Shown: positions 31,964 to 43,087 of the stretch, one piece after another | Layout: the number at the start of each line of letters is the position of its first letter | Numbering within the stretch: position 1 is the stretch's first letter | Source: Humitalea sp050632385 | GTDB taxonomy: Bacteria > Pseudomonadota > Alphaproteobacteria > Acetobacterales > Acetobacteraceae | Assembly (NCBI RefSeq): GCF_050632385.1 | Contig: NZ_CP192599.1 | Coordinates: 3,100,001-3,164,000 of the forward strand | Reading direction: 5' to 3' | DNA: 64,000 bases | Program-made: the position numbers and the translations under genes | Notes under the pieces: model-generated | Databases searched by the model: none | What the model saw: the letters and a program-made list of their open reading frames with translations, nothing else | Told to the model about the DNA's origin: nothing

Positions 31964-34679
31964 TCGGCGCCTCCGGATCCTCGGCGATGTCCCCCACGAC
32001 CGGGAAGACGCTGGTCACGCGTTCCTTGTCCTGCACCCGGAAGAGCGTCACGCCCATTGCCTGGCGACCGGTCAGGCGGACCTGGTCGGCCTTGGTGCGG
32101 ATCAGGCTGCCGCCGTCGGAGACCAGCATCACCTCATCGCCGCGCCGCACCGGCAGGGTCGCCACGACCCGCGTGCCCGTGCGGCGGGACAGGGTGATGT
32201 TGGTGATGCCCATGCCGGCCCGCCCGGTGACGCGGTAGTCGTAGGCGCTGCTGCGCTTGCCGAAACCAAGGTCGGTGACGGTCAGGAGCAATTCCTCCGC
32301 CTCGGCCATCGCGGCAAGCCGTTCGGGCGACAGGGTGATGACCTCCGTGCCGTCCTCGGCCTCCTCCGGCACCACGCCGTCATCGGCGGCCCGGCTGGCC
32401 TTCAGATAGGCCAGGCGTTCGGCCGGCGTGGCATCGACGTGGCGTAGCACGGAGAGCGAGATCACCTCGTCGCCCTGCGCCAGCTTGATGCCACGGACGC
32501 CGCTGCTCTCCCGGCCGGCGAACACGCGCAGCGTGTCCGGATCGGCGACAAAGCGTATGGCACGGCCCAAACGAGTCGCGAGGAAGACGTCATCACCCTC
32601 ACGGCAGGTCTGGACGCCGATCAGGCTGTCGCCCTCGTCCAGCTTCATCGCGATCAGACCCATCGCGCGCACATTCTTGAAATCCGACAACCGGTTGCGC
32701 CGCACCCCGCCCTGGGCCGTGGCGAAGACCAGGTTCAGGCTCTCCCACAGGCTCTCATCCTGCGGCAGGGGCAGCACCGTGGTGACCTGCTCGCCCTCGG
32801 CCAGTTGCAGCAACTGGCGGAGGGAACGGCCGCGCGCGCCCGTCCCGGCCTCGGGCAGTTTCCAGACCTTTTCGCGGAAGGCGAGGCCACGGCTGGTGAA
32901 GAACAGCACCCATTGATGCGTATGGGCGTTGAAGCTGCGGACGATGATATCGTCCTCCCGCGTCGCCGCCGCCGAACGGCCTGTGCCGCCGCGATGCTGT
33001 GTGCGGAAGGTTTCTAGCGGCGTGCGCTTCACATAGCCATCGCGGGTGATGGTCACGACCATCAGCCCCGGCTCGATCAGGCTTTCGTCATCCTGGTCGA
33101 AGATACCGTCCATGATCTCGGACCGGCGGGGTGAGGCGATCTGCGCCTTCACCACCCGCAATTCCTCGGCCATGAGTTCGAGCCGGCGGGGGCGGGAACC
33201 GAGGATGTCCAGCAGGTCGCGGATCCGGCCGCCGACCTCGTCCAACTCGGCCGTGATCTTGTCGCGCTCAAGCCCGGTCAGGCGCTGCAACCGCAGTTCC
33301 AGGATGCCGCGCGCCTGGGCTTCGGTCAGCCGCACCGTGCCGGCCTCGGTCAGAACGTTCTGGTGGTCATCCACCAAGGCCAGCAGCACGCCGATATCGC
33401 CCGCCGGCCAGTCACGCTCCATCAGCGCCGCGCGGGCCGAAGCGGCATCGGCGCTGGCGCGGATCAGGCGAATGACTTCGTCGATGTTCGCGACGGCGAT
33501 GGCCAAGCCGATCAACTGGTGCGCGCGGTCGCGCGCCTTGGCCAGGCGGAACCGGCTGCGCCGCAGGATGACTTCCTCGCGGTACGCGATGAAGGCTTCC
33601 AGCAGGTCCTTCAGCCCCATCTGCCGCGGCCGGCCCTGGTCCAGCGCCAGCATGTTCACGGGGAAGGACGTCTGCAGGTTGGTGAAGCGGTAGAGCTGGT
33701 TCAGCACCACTTCCGCCGTCGCGTCGCGCTTGAGTTCGACGACGATGCGCAGGCCTTCGCGATCGCTTTCATCGCGCAGGTCGCTGATGCCCTCGACCTG
33801 CTTGGCGCGAACGAGGTCGGCGATCTTCTCGACCAGGACAGACTTGTTTACCTGGTAGGGGATTTCGGAGATGGCGATGCACTGACGCCCGCCCTTCATC
33901 TCCTCGATCGCCGCGCGGGCGCGCAGGATCACTGATCCACGCCCGGTCTCGAAGGCCGAACGGATGCCCGAACGGCCAAGGATCAGCGCACCGGTCGGAA
34001 AATCCGGCCCCGGCATCACCGTCATCAACTCGTCGAGCGTCGCGCCGGGGTTGGCGATCAGCATCAGCGCCGCGTCGCAAACCTCGGTCGGGTTATGCGG
34101 CGGGATATTGGTCGCCATGCCGACCGCGATGCCATTGGCACCGTTGACCAAAAGGTTCGGGAAGCTGGCCGGAAGGACCTTTGGTTCCGAGTCGCTCTCG
34201 TCGTAGTTCGGCTGGAAATCGACGGTATCCTCGTCGATCCCGTCCAGCAGCGCCGCGGCCGACTTGGCCAGGCGCACTTCGGTGTAACGCATGGCCGCCG
34301 GCGGATCGCCGTCCATGCTGCCGAAATTGCCTTGCCCGTCGATCAGGGGCACGCGCATGGCAAAATCCTGCGCCATGCGGACGAGCGCGTCGTAGATCGA
34401 GGAGTCGCCGTGCGGGTGATACTTGCCCATCACGTCGCCGACGATGCGGGCCGATTTCCGGTGCGGCTTGTCGGCCGCGTAGCCGGACTCCTGCATCGCA
34501 TACAGGATGCGCCGATGGACCGGCTTCAACCCGTCCCGCGCGTCGGGCAACGCGCGGGACACGATCACGCTCATCGCGTAAGCGAGGTAGGAGCTGCGCA
34601 TCTCCTCCTCGAGCCCGATCGGCATTGTGCCGGGGGGCGGCTCCGTCAGGGGGATGCCGCCGTTCTCGCTATCGCTCAA
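31956..34679 (-). CDS. gyrA: DNA gyrase subunit A
   Basis: The 907-residue breakage-reunion subunit of gyrase. The catalytic Tyr is Tyr132 in AMRYTEVRL. The quinolone-resistance region HPHGDSSIYDALVRMAQ has Ser93 and Asp97 at the positions of E. coli Ser83 and Asp87, the drug-sensitive residues. The C-terminal beta-pinwheel starts with the GyrA box QHRGGTG (canonical QRRGGKG), and further blades follow. The start is a TTG at 34679, because a stop lies two codons upstream; GGA is 9 nt before it. The first downstream ATG would remove 18 residues that precede the conserved IGLEEEMRSSYLAYAMS, so it remains a possible alternative. Confidence 0.95.
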   Translation of the reverse strand: MSDSENGGIPLTEPPPGTMPIGLEEEMRSSYLAYAMSVIVSRALPDARDGLKPVHRRILYAMQESGYAADKPHRKSARIVGDVMGKYHPHGDSSIYDALVRMAQDFAMRVPLIDGQGNFGSMDGDPPAAMRYTEVRLAKSAAALLDGIDEDTVDFQPNYDESDSEPKVLPASFPNLLVNGANGIAVGMATNIPPHNPTEVCDAALMLIANPGATLDELMTVMPGPDFPTGALILGRSGIRSAFETGRGSVILRARAAIEEMKGGRQCIAISEIPYQVNKSVLVEKIADLVRAKQVEGISDLRDESDREGLRIVVELKRDATAEVVLNQLYRFTNLQTSFPVNMLALDQGRPRQMGLKDLLEAFIAYREEVILRRSRFRLAKARDRAHQLIGLAIAVANIDEVIRLIRASADAASARAALMERDWPAGDIGVLLALVDDHQNVLTEAGTVRLTEAQARGILELRLQRLTGLERDKITAELDEVGGRIRDLLDILGSRPRRLELMAEELRVVKAQIASPRRSEIMDGIFDQDDESLIEPGLMVVTITRDGYVKRTPLETFRTQHRGGTGRSAAATREDDIIVRSFNAHTHQWVLFFTSRGLAFREKVWKLPEAGTGARGRSLRQLLQLAEGEQVTTVLPLPQDESLWESLNLVFATAQGGVRRNRLSDFKNVRAMGLIAMKLDEGDSLIGVQTCREGDDVFLATRLGRAIRFVADPDTLRVFAGRESSGVRGIKLAQGDEVISLSVLRHVDATPAERLAYLKASRAADDGVVPEEAEDGTEVITLSPERLAAMAEAEELLLTVTDLGFGKRSSAYDYRVTGRAGMGITNITLSRRTGTRVVATLPVRRGDEVMLVSDGGSLIRTKADQVRLTGRQAMGVTLFRVQDKERVTSVFPVVGDIAEDPEAPNE

Positions 34680-34705
34680 CTGTCAGGTTCCGTGATCGGC
34701 CGCGT

Positions 34706-35206
34706 TCAGAACGGGATATCGTCGTCGAGGTCGCTCTTCTTCGCTTCCCAGCCACCGCGGGCGGGGGCCGCCGCGCGCGCCGGGCTGCGGGAGGGGGCCG
34801 GGCTGCTGCCCTCGTCCTCGTAACCGCCAGAACGGCTTCCGCCGCCGCCGCCACCATCGCTGCGGCCGCCGACCAGCTGCAATTCGCCGCGGAACTGCCG
34901 CAGGACGATTTCGGTCGTGTACTTATCCTGGCCGGAGGCATCCTGCCATTTGCGGGTCTCGATCTGGCCCTCCAGATAAACCTCGCTGCCCTTCTTCAGA
35001 TATTTCTCGGCGATCTCGCCCAGTTTCTCGTTGAAGATGGCGACCGCGTGCCATTCCGTGCGTTCCTGGCTTTCGCCAGACTTGTCTTTCCAACGCTCGG
35101 AGGTCGCGACTCGCAGGTTCACCACGCGGCCACCGTTCTGGAAATTCCGCACCTCGGGGTCCTTCCCGAGGCGGCCGAGGATGATCACCTTATTCACGCC
35201 GGCCAT
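34706..35206 (-). CDS. ssb: Single-stranded DNA-binding protein
   Basis: A 166-residue SSB. The N-terminal OB fold (NKVIILGRLGKDPEVR, then VNLRVATSERWKD and TEWHAVAIFNEKLGEIA) is followed by a Gly/Ser/Arg/Pro-rich linker and the acidic C-terminal tip DLDDDIPF that recruits partner proteins. It ends 26 bp before gyrA and shares a 146-bp divergent region with uvrA that contains a LexA box, so DNA damage may regulate both genes. Confidence 0.96.
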   Translation of the reverse strand: MAGVNKVIILGRLGKDPEVRNFQNGGRVVNLRVATSERWKDKSGESQERTEWHAVAIFNEKLGEIAEKYLKKGSEVYLEGQIETRKWQDASGQDKYTTEIVLRQFRGELQLVGGRSDGGGGGGSRSGGYEDEGSSPAPSRSPARAAAPARGGWEAKKSDLDDDIPF

Positions 35207-35322
35207 CGGCCACTCCCACTCACGCTATTCATCCCCAGTCTTATAGCCTCAAGCATCGGGAACGGCCAGCGGGCGGGGATTCAACCCCTTCCGACCGGGC
35301 CGTTCTGGTGGCAAACCACCCT

Positions 35323-35337
35323 GAACACAATGCGAAC
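35323..35337 (+). promoter_or_regulatory. LexA (SOS) box, GAAC-N7-GAAC
   Basis: GAAC at 35323-35326 and 35334-35337 are separated by exactly 7 nt, the direct-repeat LexA operator known in alphaproteobacteria. It sits 15 bp before the uvrA ATG at 35353, within the ssb-uvrA divergent region. Its position argues against the in-frame GTG at 35308 as the uvrA start, because the operator would then lie within the coding sequence. Confidence 0.82.
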
Positions 35338-35352
35338 ACGGAATCCCCCGCC

Positions 35353-38226
<2,874 letters not shown>

Positions 38227-38231
38227 AACGG

Positions 38232-38270
38232 GGGAGGTCAGGAAGGGGCTTCGCCCCCTCCAGACCTCCC
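38232..38270 (+). terminator. Nested hairpin just after uvrA
   Basis: An outer stem GGGAGGTC (38232-38239) pairs with GACCTCCC (38263-38270), and inside it GGGGC-TTC-GCCCC (38245-38257) forms a tight hairpin. It begins 5 bp past the uvrA stop, so it is a likely transcription end or RNA-stabilising structure, although no U-run follows. Confidence 0.6.
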
Positions 38271-38289
38271 TCACCAGGGGCGGCGGAGT

Positions 38290-38368
38290 TTTGGTAAAAT
38301 GAAGAGAGGGGCAGGTTCCGCCACGGCCAATGGAGCGCCAGCGACGCCCCTCTCTTCATTTTACCAAA
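38290..38368. repeat. Perfect 23-bp inverted repeat with 33-nt spacer
   Basis: The arm at 38290-38312 is the exact reverse complement of 38346-38368, and 33 nt separate them. The arms start TTTGGTAAAATG and are less GC-rich than the surroundings. The length and perfection exceed a normal terminator and recall a MITE-like element or a long REP palindrome. No target-site duplication or second copy is seen in the window. Confidence 0.85.
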
Positions 38369-38380
38369 TATCGTGGGTTT

Positions 38381-38437
38381 CCAAGGGGCCACCGCCCCTT
38401 GGTGGGGAGAGTTTGAGAGGGGCAAAGCCCCTCTCAA
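38381..38437. terminator. Two further palindromes between uvrA and gapR
   Basis: CCAAGGGGC (38381-38389) pairs with GCCCCTTGG (38394-38402) over a 4-nt loop, and TTGAGAGGGGC (38413-38423) pairs with GCCCCTCTCAA (38427-38437) over AAA. They lie between convergent genes and could stop transcription from both sides. The second ends 8 bp from the gapR stop. Confidence 0.65.
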
Positions 38438-38445
38438 GGCGCGCC

Positions 38446-38727
38446 CTACATCCCCAGCGCGCGGCGGTACAGGTCCAGCAGTGTTTCTTGTTCTTCCACT
38501 TCGGCCGGTTCTTTCTTGCGGATGGAGATGATCTGGCGGATCACCTTCACCTCGAACCCGGCCGATTTCGCCTCGGTGAAGATGTCCTTGATGTCGCCGG
38601 CGAGTGCCTTGCGTTCTTCCTCAAGCCGCTCGACCCGCTCGATGATACTGCGCAGCCGATCGGCCGCGATGCCGCCCACATCGGCGTCTTTTTCGGGCGT
38701 GTCGGCGATGGTCGGCGGCGTGGCCAT
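38446..38727 (-). CDS. gapR: GapR-family DNA-binding protein (DUF2312)
   Basis: A 93-residue UPF0335/GapR protein. In Caulobacter GapR binds overtwisted, AT-rich DNA ahead of replication and transcription and stimulates topoisomerases. The sequence shows the full family block: ADRLRSIIERVERLEEERKA, then DIKDIFTEAKSAGFEVKVIR and QIISIRKKEPAEVEEQETLL. It is nearly all helical and should form a tetrameric clamp. The N-terminal 20 residues are variable. It is a monocistronic gene convergent with uvrA. Confidence 0.93.
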   Translation of the reverse strand: MATPPTIADTPEKDADVGGIAADRLRSIIERVERLEEERKALAGDIKDIFTEAKSAGFEVKVIRQIISIRKKEPAEVEEQETLLDLYRRALGM

Positions 38728-38798
38728 GGGCGGCTCCGGGGTGCGTCAGTCGGGGCGCGGGGTATACGCGCCCCGGCCCCGCCCGCCAACCGCCCCCG

Positions 38799-38957
38799 CT
38801 ACAGCCGCCCCATCAGCAGCAGGATGATGACGATCACCAGCAGCAGGCCAAGCCCGCCGCTTGGGCCATAGCCCCAGTTCGTCGCATGCCGCCATGTCGG
38901 CAGGGCGCCGATCAGCAGCAGGATGAGGATGACAAGAAGGATGGTGCCGAGGCTCAT
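38799..38957 (-). CDS. DUF3309 small membrane protein
   Basis: A 52-residue protein. It begins MSLGTILLVILILLLIGALP, has a central polar turn TWRHATNWGYGPSGGLG and ends in a second hydrophobic segment (LLLVIVIILLLMGRL). This is the standard pattern of the DUF3309 family, two short helices around an invariant WGYGPSGGLG turn. Its function is unknown, and it is widespread in proteobacteria. The stop is TAG at 38799-38801. It lies 71 bp upstream of gapR on the same strand. Confidence 0.88.
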   Translation of the reverse strand: MSLGTILLVILILLLIGALPTWRHATNWGYGPSGGLGLLLVIVIILLLMGRL

Positions 38958-39033
38958 GGGGGCATACTCCAACCGGCGCCCAACGCGCCGGGAGCCAGTA
39001 TAGCGCGCGGCCCCGCCACCGGTTGCAATTTCG

Positions 39034-40278
39034 TTACAGAGGCCGGTTTGCCCGCGCCACCACCGCCTCGAACAACACCTGGCAGCCGGCGGCGGCTTCC
39101 TGTGGTTCGATGCTCTCGGCCTCGTTGTGCGACAACCCGTCCTTGCAGGGGGTGAAGATCATCGCCGTCGGCACGTGGCGGGCGACGTAGACCGCGTCAT
39201 GCCCGGCCCCGCTGACGATCTCCCGCGCCGGCAGCCCCAGCCGTGCGGCCGCCTGGCGCACCAGGGCGACGCAGCCGGGGTCGAAGGGCTGGGCGGGGAG
39301 GCGGAACAATTCGGTCAGCCGCAGGCCGAGGCGCAGTTCGTCGGCGATGCTCTGCGCCAGATGCGGGAATTCGGCGGCCAGGCGCTCGATCTCCTCAGTG
39401 TCGGGGTGGCGGAATTCGATGGAGAACCGCACCTCCCCCGGGATCACGTTGCGGCTGTTCGGCAGCACCTGCAGGTAGCCAACGGTGCCGCGGCCATCCT
39501 GCCCGCGGGCGCGCATCAGCTTGTCCACCAATTCGATGATGCGGGCGGCGCCAAGAAGCGCATCGCGCCGCGCGACGGGCGGCGTGGTGCCGGCGTGGCT
39601 GTCCTGCCCCTCCAGCACGGCATCCCACCAGACCATCGCCTGGGCGCCGGTGACGATGCCGATCTGCTTGCCCTCGGCTTCCAGGATCGGGCCCTGCTCG
39701 ATGTGCAGTTCGAAATAGGCATCGGCCGTGAACGGTGCGGCCGGGTGCTCGCCGCGATAGCCGATGGCCTCCAGCGCGTCGCGCACCGACACGCCCTCGG
39801 TGTCGCGCAGGCCGTAGGCGTGGTCCTGGGCATAGACGCCGGCCCAGACGCCGCTGCCCATCAGCGAATGGCCGAAGCGGCTGCCTTCCTCATCGGTCCA
39901 GTTGACCAGTTCGATCGGCGCCTCGGTCTCGATGCCCAAATCGTTCAGGCTGCGCATCACCTCCAGCCCGGCGATGACGCCCAAGGCCCCGTCGAATTTC
40001 CCGCCCGAGGGCTGGCTGTCCAGGTGGCTGCCCAGCAGCACGGGCGGGCGCCTGGGGTCGCGCCCCGGGCGCCGGCAGAACATGTTGCCGATGGCATCGA
40101 CGCGGATGGTCAGCCCGGCCTCTGCGCACCAGGTCGCGAACAGGTCGCGGCCCTGGCGGTCCACCTCGGTCAGGGTCAGGCGCTTGACGCCGCCCTTCGG
40201 GGTCGCGCCGATGGAGGCCATGGCCATCAGGCTGTCCCACAGGCGGGCCGCGTCGATCTTCCGGTTGGTGCCGCTCAT
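39034..40278 (-). CDS. M20-family N-carbamoyl-amino-acid hydrolase/allantoate amidohydrolase-like
   Basis: A 414-residue Zn-dependent amidohydrolase of the ArgE/M20 superfamily, the branch that hydrolyses N-carbamoyl-L-amino acids, ureidoglycolate or allantoate. Metal-site motifs are GSHLDSQPSGGKFDGALGV, NWTDEEGSRFG, ELHIEQGP and the C-terminal SHNEAESI. GAGHDAVYVA is also conserved. The ATG at 40278 has GGAG 7 nt upstream; an ATG at 40284 is so close to GGAG that it is less likely. Hydrolases of this type follow hydantoinases in ureide breakdown, but the hydantoinase-like gene of this window lies 34 kb away, so a shared pathway is only a possibility. Confidence 0.86.
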   Translation of the reverse strand: MSGTNRKIDAARLWDSLMAMASIGATPKGGVKRLTLTEVDRQGRDLFATWCAEAGLTIRVDAIGNMFCRRPGRDPRRPPVLLGSHLDSQPSGGKFDGALGVIAGLEVMRSLNDLGIETEAPIELVNWTDEEGSRFGHSLMGSGVWAGVYAQDHAYGLRDTEGVSVRDALEAIGYRGEHPAAPFTADAYFELHIEQGPILEAEGKQIGIVTGAQAMVWWDAVLEGQDSHAGTTPPVARRDALLGAARIIELVDKLMRARGQDGRGTVGYLQVLPNSRNVIPGEVRFSIEFRHPDTEEIERLAAEFPHLAQSIADELRLGLRLTELFRLPAQPFDPGCVALVRQAAARLGLPAREIVSGAGHDAVYVARHVPTAMIFTPCKDGLSHNEAESIEPQEAAAGCQVLFEAVVARANRPL

Positions 40279-40341
40279 GCCCATGCTCCGCCACGATTTT
40301 CGTAGCGGGACATGAGCGCCGGGCGGCCCGCTGGCAAGCCG

Positions 40342-42012
40342 TTACGCCTTCGCAGCCTGCGCCCGCAACTGCGTGATCGTGGCGCGATGCGTCAGCTGCT
40401 CGGGGTCCATCATCACCTCGATGATCGACGGCTTGCGGCTGGCCAGCGCCCGCAGCACGGCGGGGGTGAAATCGGCCGTCGCCTCGACCCTTTCGCCATA
40501 GCCACCGAAGGCCTCGATGAACTTGACGAAATCGGGATTGGTCAGGGGGGTCGCCGAGATCCGCTCCGGATAGGCGCGTTCCTGGTACATGCGGATCGTG
40601 CCGTACATGCCGTTGTTGAACACGAGCACCACGACGGGCGCGTCATGATGGAAGGCGGTGGCCAGTTCCTGCCCCGTCATCATGAAGCCGCCATCGCCGG
40701 CGAAGCAGATCACCGCCCGGCCGGGATGCGTGATCTTCGCGCCGATCGCCGCCGGCACGCCGTAGCCCATGGCACCATTCGTCGGCCCGAGAAAATCCTG
40801 CTTCTCCGACACATGCGTGAAGCGCGTCGGCCAGGTGGCGAAATTCCCCGCATCCGAGGTGAAGATCGTATCCGCCGGCAGCGCCGCCTCCAGTTCCTGC
40901 AAGGCCACCGCCAGGTTCAGCGGCCCGGCATATTCGGGGGCGACGCGGGAGGCGACGCGCGCCGCCCGCACCTCCAGCGTCCAACCCGCCCAGGCCGGAT
41001 TTTTCACGGGCGCGGTGGCCGCGGCGACCCCGGCAAAGGCGTTCAGGTCGCTGACGATGCCAAGCGCCGGGCGGAACACGCGGCCGATCTCCCCGCCATC
41101 CGGGAAGACCTGCACGATCGGCTTCTCACCAGCCAAGTCGAACAGCGTGTAGCCCTGCGACACCGCCTCACCCAACCGGGTGCCGATGGCGATGATCAGG
41201 TCGGACTTCTTGGCAAAACCCACCAGCGCGGGGTCGGCGCCAACGCCCAGGTCGCCGGCGTATTGCGCCAGGTTGCCGTCGAACAGTCCCTGGCGCCGGA
41301 ACCCCACCGCGACGGGCAGGTTGTTGGCGACCAGGAAGTCGCGGATGTCGGCCTTGCCCTGCGCGGTCCAGCAGGACCCGCCCAGCACCACCAGCGGGCG
41401 CTGTGCCTTGGCCAGCATGGCCATCAACCGCGGCATCGCCTCGGGCGCCGGGAAAGGTGCGAGGACCGGCGCCGGGCCGCTGTCGCGGACGACCGCGATT
41501 TCCTTCTGCATGTCCTCGGAGATGCTGATCACCACCGGCCCCGGCCGGCCGCTGACCGCGACATCGAAGGCATGGGCGATCTGTTCGGGAATCCGCGCCG
41601 CGTCGTCGATCTGCGTCACCCACTTGGCCAGCGGGCCGAACATTTTCCGGTAATCGACTTCCTGGAAGGAATCGCGGTCGGTCTCGTCCGACGGGATCTG
41701 GCCGATCAGCAGCACCAGCGGCGTGCTGTCCTGCATCGCCACATGCACGCCGATGGCGGCATGGCAGGCACCGGGGCCGCGCGTCACAGCGCAGACGCCG
41801 GGCTTGCCCGTCAGCTTGCCATAGGCTTCGGCCATATGGACGGCACCGGCTTCGAAGCGGCAGGTGATGGTCGCGATGCGGTTGCGCTGGTTGTAGAGTC
41901 CGTCGAGGAAATCCAGGTAGGATTCACCAGGCACGCAGAACAGGTGTTCGACGCCCTGCGCGACAAGGGCATCGGCCAGAAGCTGGCCGCCGGTCCGTCC
42001 TGAAGTGGTCAT
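40342..42012 (-). CDS. Thiamine-diphosphate-dependent enzyme, acetolactate-synthase-like
   Basis: A 556-residue ThDP enzyme with the N-terminal pyrimidine-binding domain (catalytic Glu in TCRFEAGAVHMAEAYGK), a central Rossmann-like domain and the C-terminal ThDP motif GDGGFMMTGQELATA ending FNN. It resembles acetolactate synthase large subunits, but no small subunit lies nearby, and catabolic relatives such as benzoylformate decarboxylase or sulfoacetaldehyde acetyltransferase share this layout. Upstream, 42018-42040 can form TTCCCC/GGGGAA over an 11-nt loop, with the GGGGA ribosome site in one arm. Substrate unknown. Confidence 0.82.
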   Translation of the reverse strand: MTTSGRTGGQLLADALVAQGVEHLFCVPGESYLDFLDGLYNQRNRIATITCRFEAGAVHMAEAYGKLTGKPGVCAVTRGPGACHAAIGVHVAMQDSTPLVLLIGQIPSDETDRDSFQEVDYRKMFGPLAKWVTQIDDAARIPEQIAHAFDVAVSGRPGPVVISISEDMQKEIAVVRDSGPAPVLAPFPAPEAMPRLMAMLAKAQRPLVVLGGSCWTAQGKADIRDFLVANNLPVAVGFRRQGLFDGNLAQYAGDLGVGADPALVGFAKKSDLIIAIGTRLGEAVSQGYTLFDLAGEKPIVQVFPDGGEIGRVFRPALGIVSDLNAFAGVAAATAPVKNPAWAGWTLEVRAARVASRVAPEYAGPLNLAVALQELEAALPADTIFTSDAGNFATWPTRFTHVSEKQDFLGPTNGAMGYGVPAAIGAKITHPGRAVICFAGDGGFMMTGQELATAFHHDAPVVVLVFNNGMYGTIRMYQERAYPERISATPLTNPDFVKFIEAFGGYGERVEATADFTPAVLRALASRKPSIIEVMMDPEQLTHRATITQLRAQAAKA

Positions 42013-42097
42013 GGTGTTTCCCCGTGTTTGGCGGGGGGAACCTAAACCCGGTCGGGCGAGGCGTCACCCCGCCCAGGGGTCGATGACGGTCAGGCCT

Positions 42098-43087
42098 TCA
42101 CCCATACTTCCAGCACCGCACCATCCGCTCCCCGGGCATCACCGTCGGCCGCGGCACCTCCGCCACGCACCCCGACATCACCTCCGAACACCTGGGCGCG
42201 AAGGCGCAGCCCGGCGGCAGCGCCTCCAGGCTCGGCGGCGCCCCCGGGATGGTCGTCAGCCGCTTGCCCCGCATCCCCGCATGCACCGTCGCCCCCAGGA
42301 GCCCATTGGCATAGGGGTGCAGCGGACCCGCCATCAGCGCCGCCACCGGCCCCTGTTCGACCACCCGACCGGCGTACATCACCGCCACCCGGTCGGCGAT
42401 TTCGCCCGCCACGCCCAGGTCGTGGGTGACGAACACCACCCCCATCCGCAGCCTTTCCTGCAATTCCCGCAGCAGCAGCAGCACCTGGATCTGCACGGTC
42501 GCGTCCAGCGCCGTCGTCGGCTCATCCGCCAGCAGCAGTTTGGGCCGGCAGGCCAGGGCCACCGCGATCATCGCCCGCTGCCGCAATCCGCCCGACAACT
42601 CGTGCGGATACGCCTCCAACCGGCGTTTCGCGGATGGGATCTGCACCAGTTCCAGCAATTCCAGCGCCCGCGCATTGGCCGCCGATCGCGACACCCGCTC
42701 ATGCCGCTGCACCGTCTCGGCGATCTGCCGCCCGACGGTGAAAACCGGGTCAAGCGCCGTCATCGGCTCCTGGAAGATCATGGCGACCTCGCCGCCACGG
42801 AAGTCGGACAGTTGGCTCTCGCTCATCCGCGCCACGTCATGGCCCGCGACCATGATCTCGCCGCCGATCCGCGCCCGCTTCGGCAACAGCCCCATCAGCG
42901 CCCGCAGGGTGACCGACTTGCCCGATCCGCTTTCGCCCAGGATGCACAGGGTCTCGCCCTGCATCAGGTCCAGGTCCACGCCGTTGACGGCCGAAACCGT
43001 GGCATCCCGCGACACGAACTGCACCGTCAGGTTGCGCGCCCGGATCAGCACCGAATCCGTGGTCTCGGGCTTCAGCGCGGCGCTCAT
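42098..43087 (-). CDS. Oligopeptide-type ABC transporter ATPase, DppD-like
   Basis: A 329-residue ATP-binding protein with Walker A GESGSGKS, signature LSGGLRQRAMIAVAL, Walker B LLADEPTTALDA and THDLGVAGEI. The C-terminal peptide-transporter extension CAFAPRCSEVMSGC is present. It is coupled to the next upstream ATPase gene by ATGA. No permease or binding-protein gene lies on either side, so the pair must serve components encoded elsewhere, or it is left over from a rearrangement. Confidence 0.88.
   Translation of the reverse strand: MSAALKPETTDSVLIRARNLTVQFVSRDATVSAVNGVDLDLMQGETLCILGESGSGKSVTLRALMGLLPKRARIGGEIMVAGHDVARMSESQLSDFRGGEVAMIFQEPMTALDPVFTVGRQIAETVQRHERVSRSAANARALELLELVQIPSAKRRLEAYPHELSGGLRQRAMIAVALACRPKLLLADEPTTALDATVQIQVLLLLRELQERLRMGVVFVTHDLGVAGEIADRVAVMYAGRVVEQGPVAALMAGPLHPYANGLLGATVHAGMRGKRLTTIPGAPPSLEALPPGCAFAPRCSEVMSGCVAEVPRPTVMPGERMVRCWKYG

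Noticed and set aside
35308..35352. Upstream GTG start for uvrA
   Set aside because: It would place the SOS box inside the coding region and adds 15 residues outside the conserved protein.
42018..42040. Hairpin before the ThDP-enzyme gene as a riboswitch
   Set aside because: Only a six-base stem that includes the ribosome site; no known riboswitch core could be recognised.
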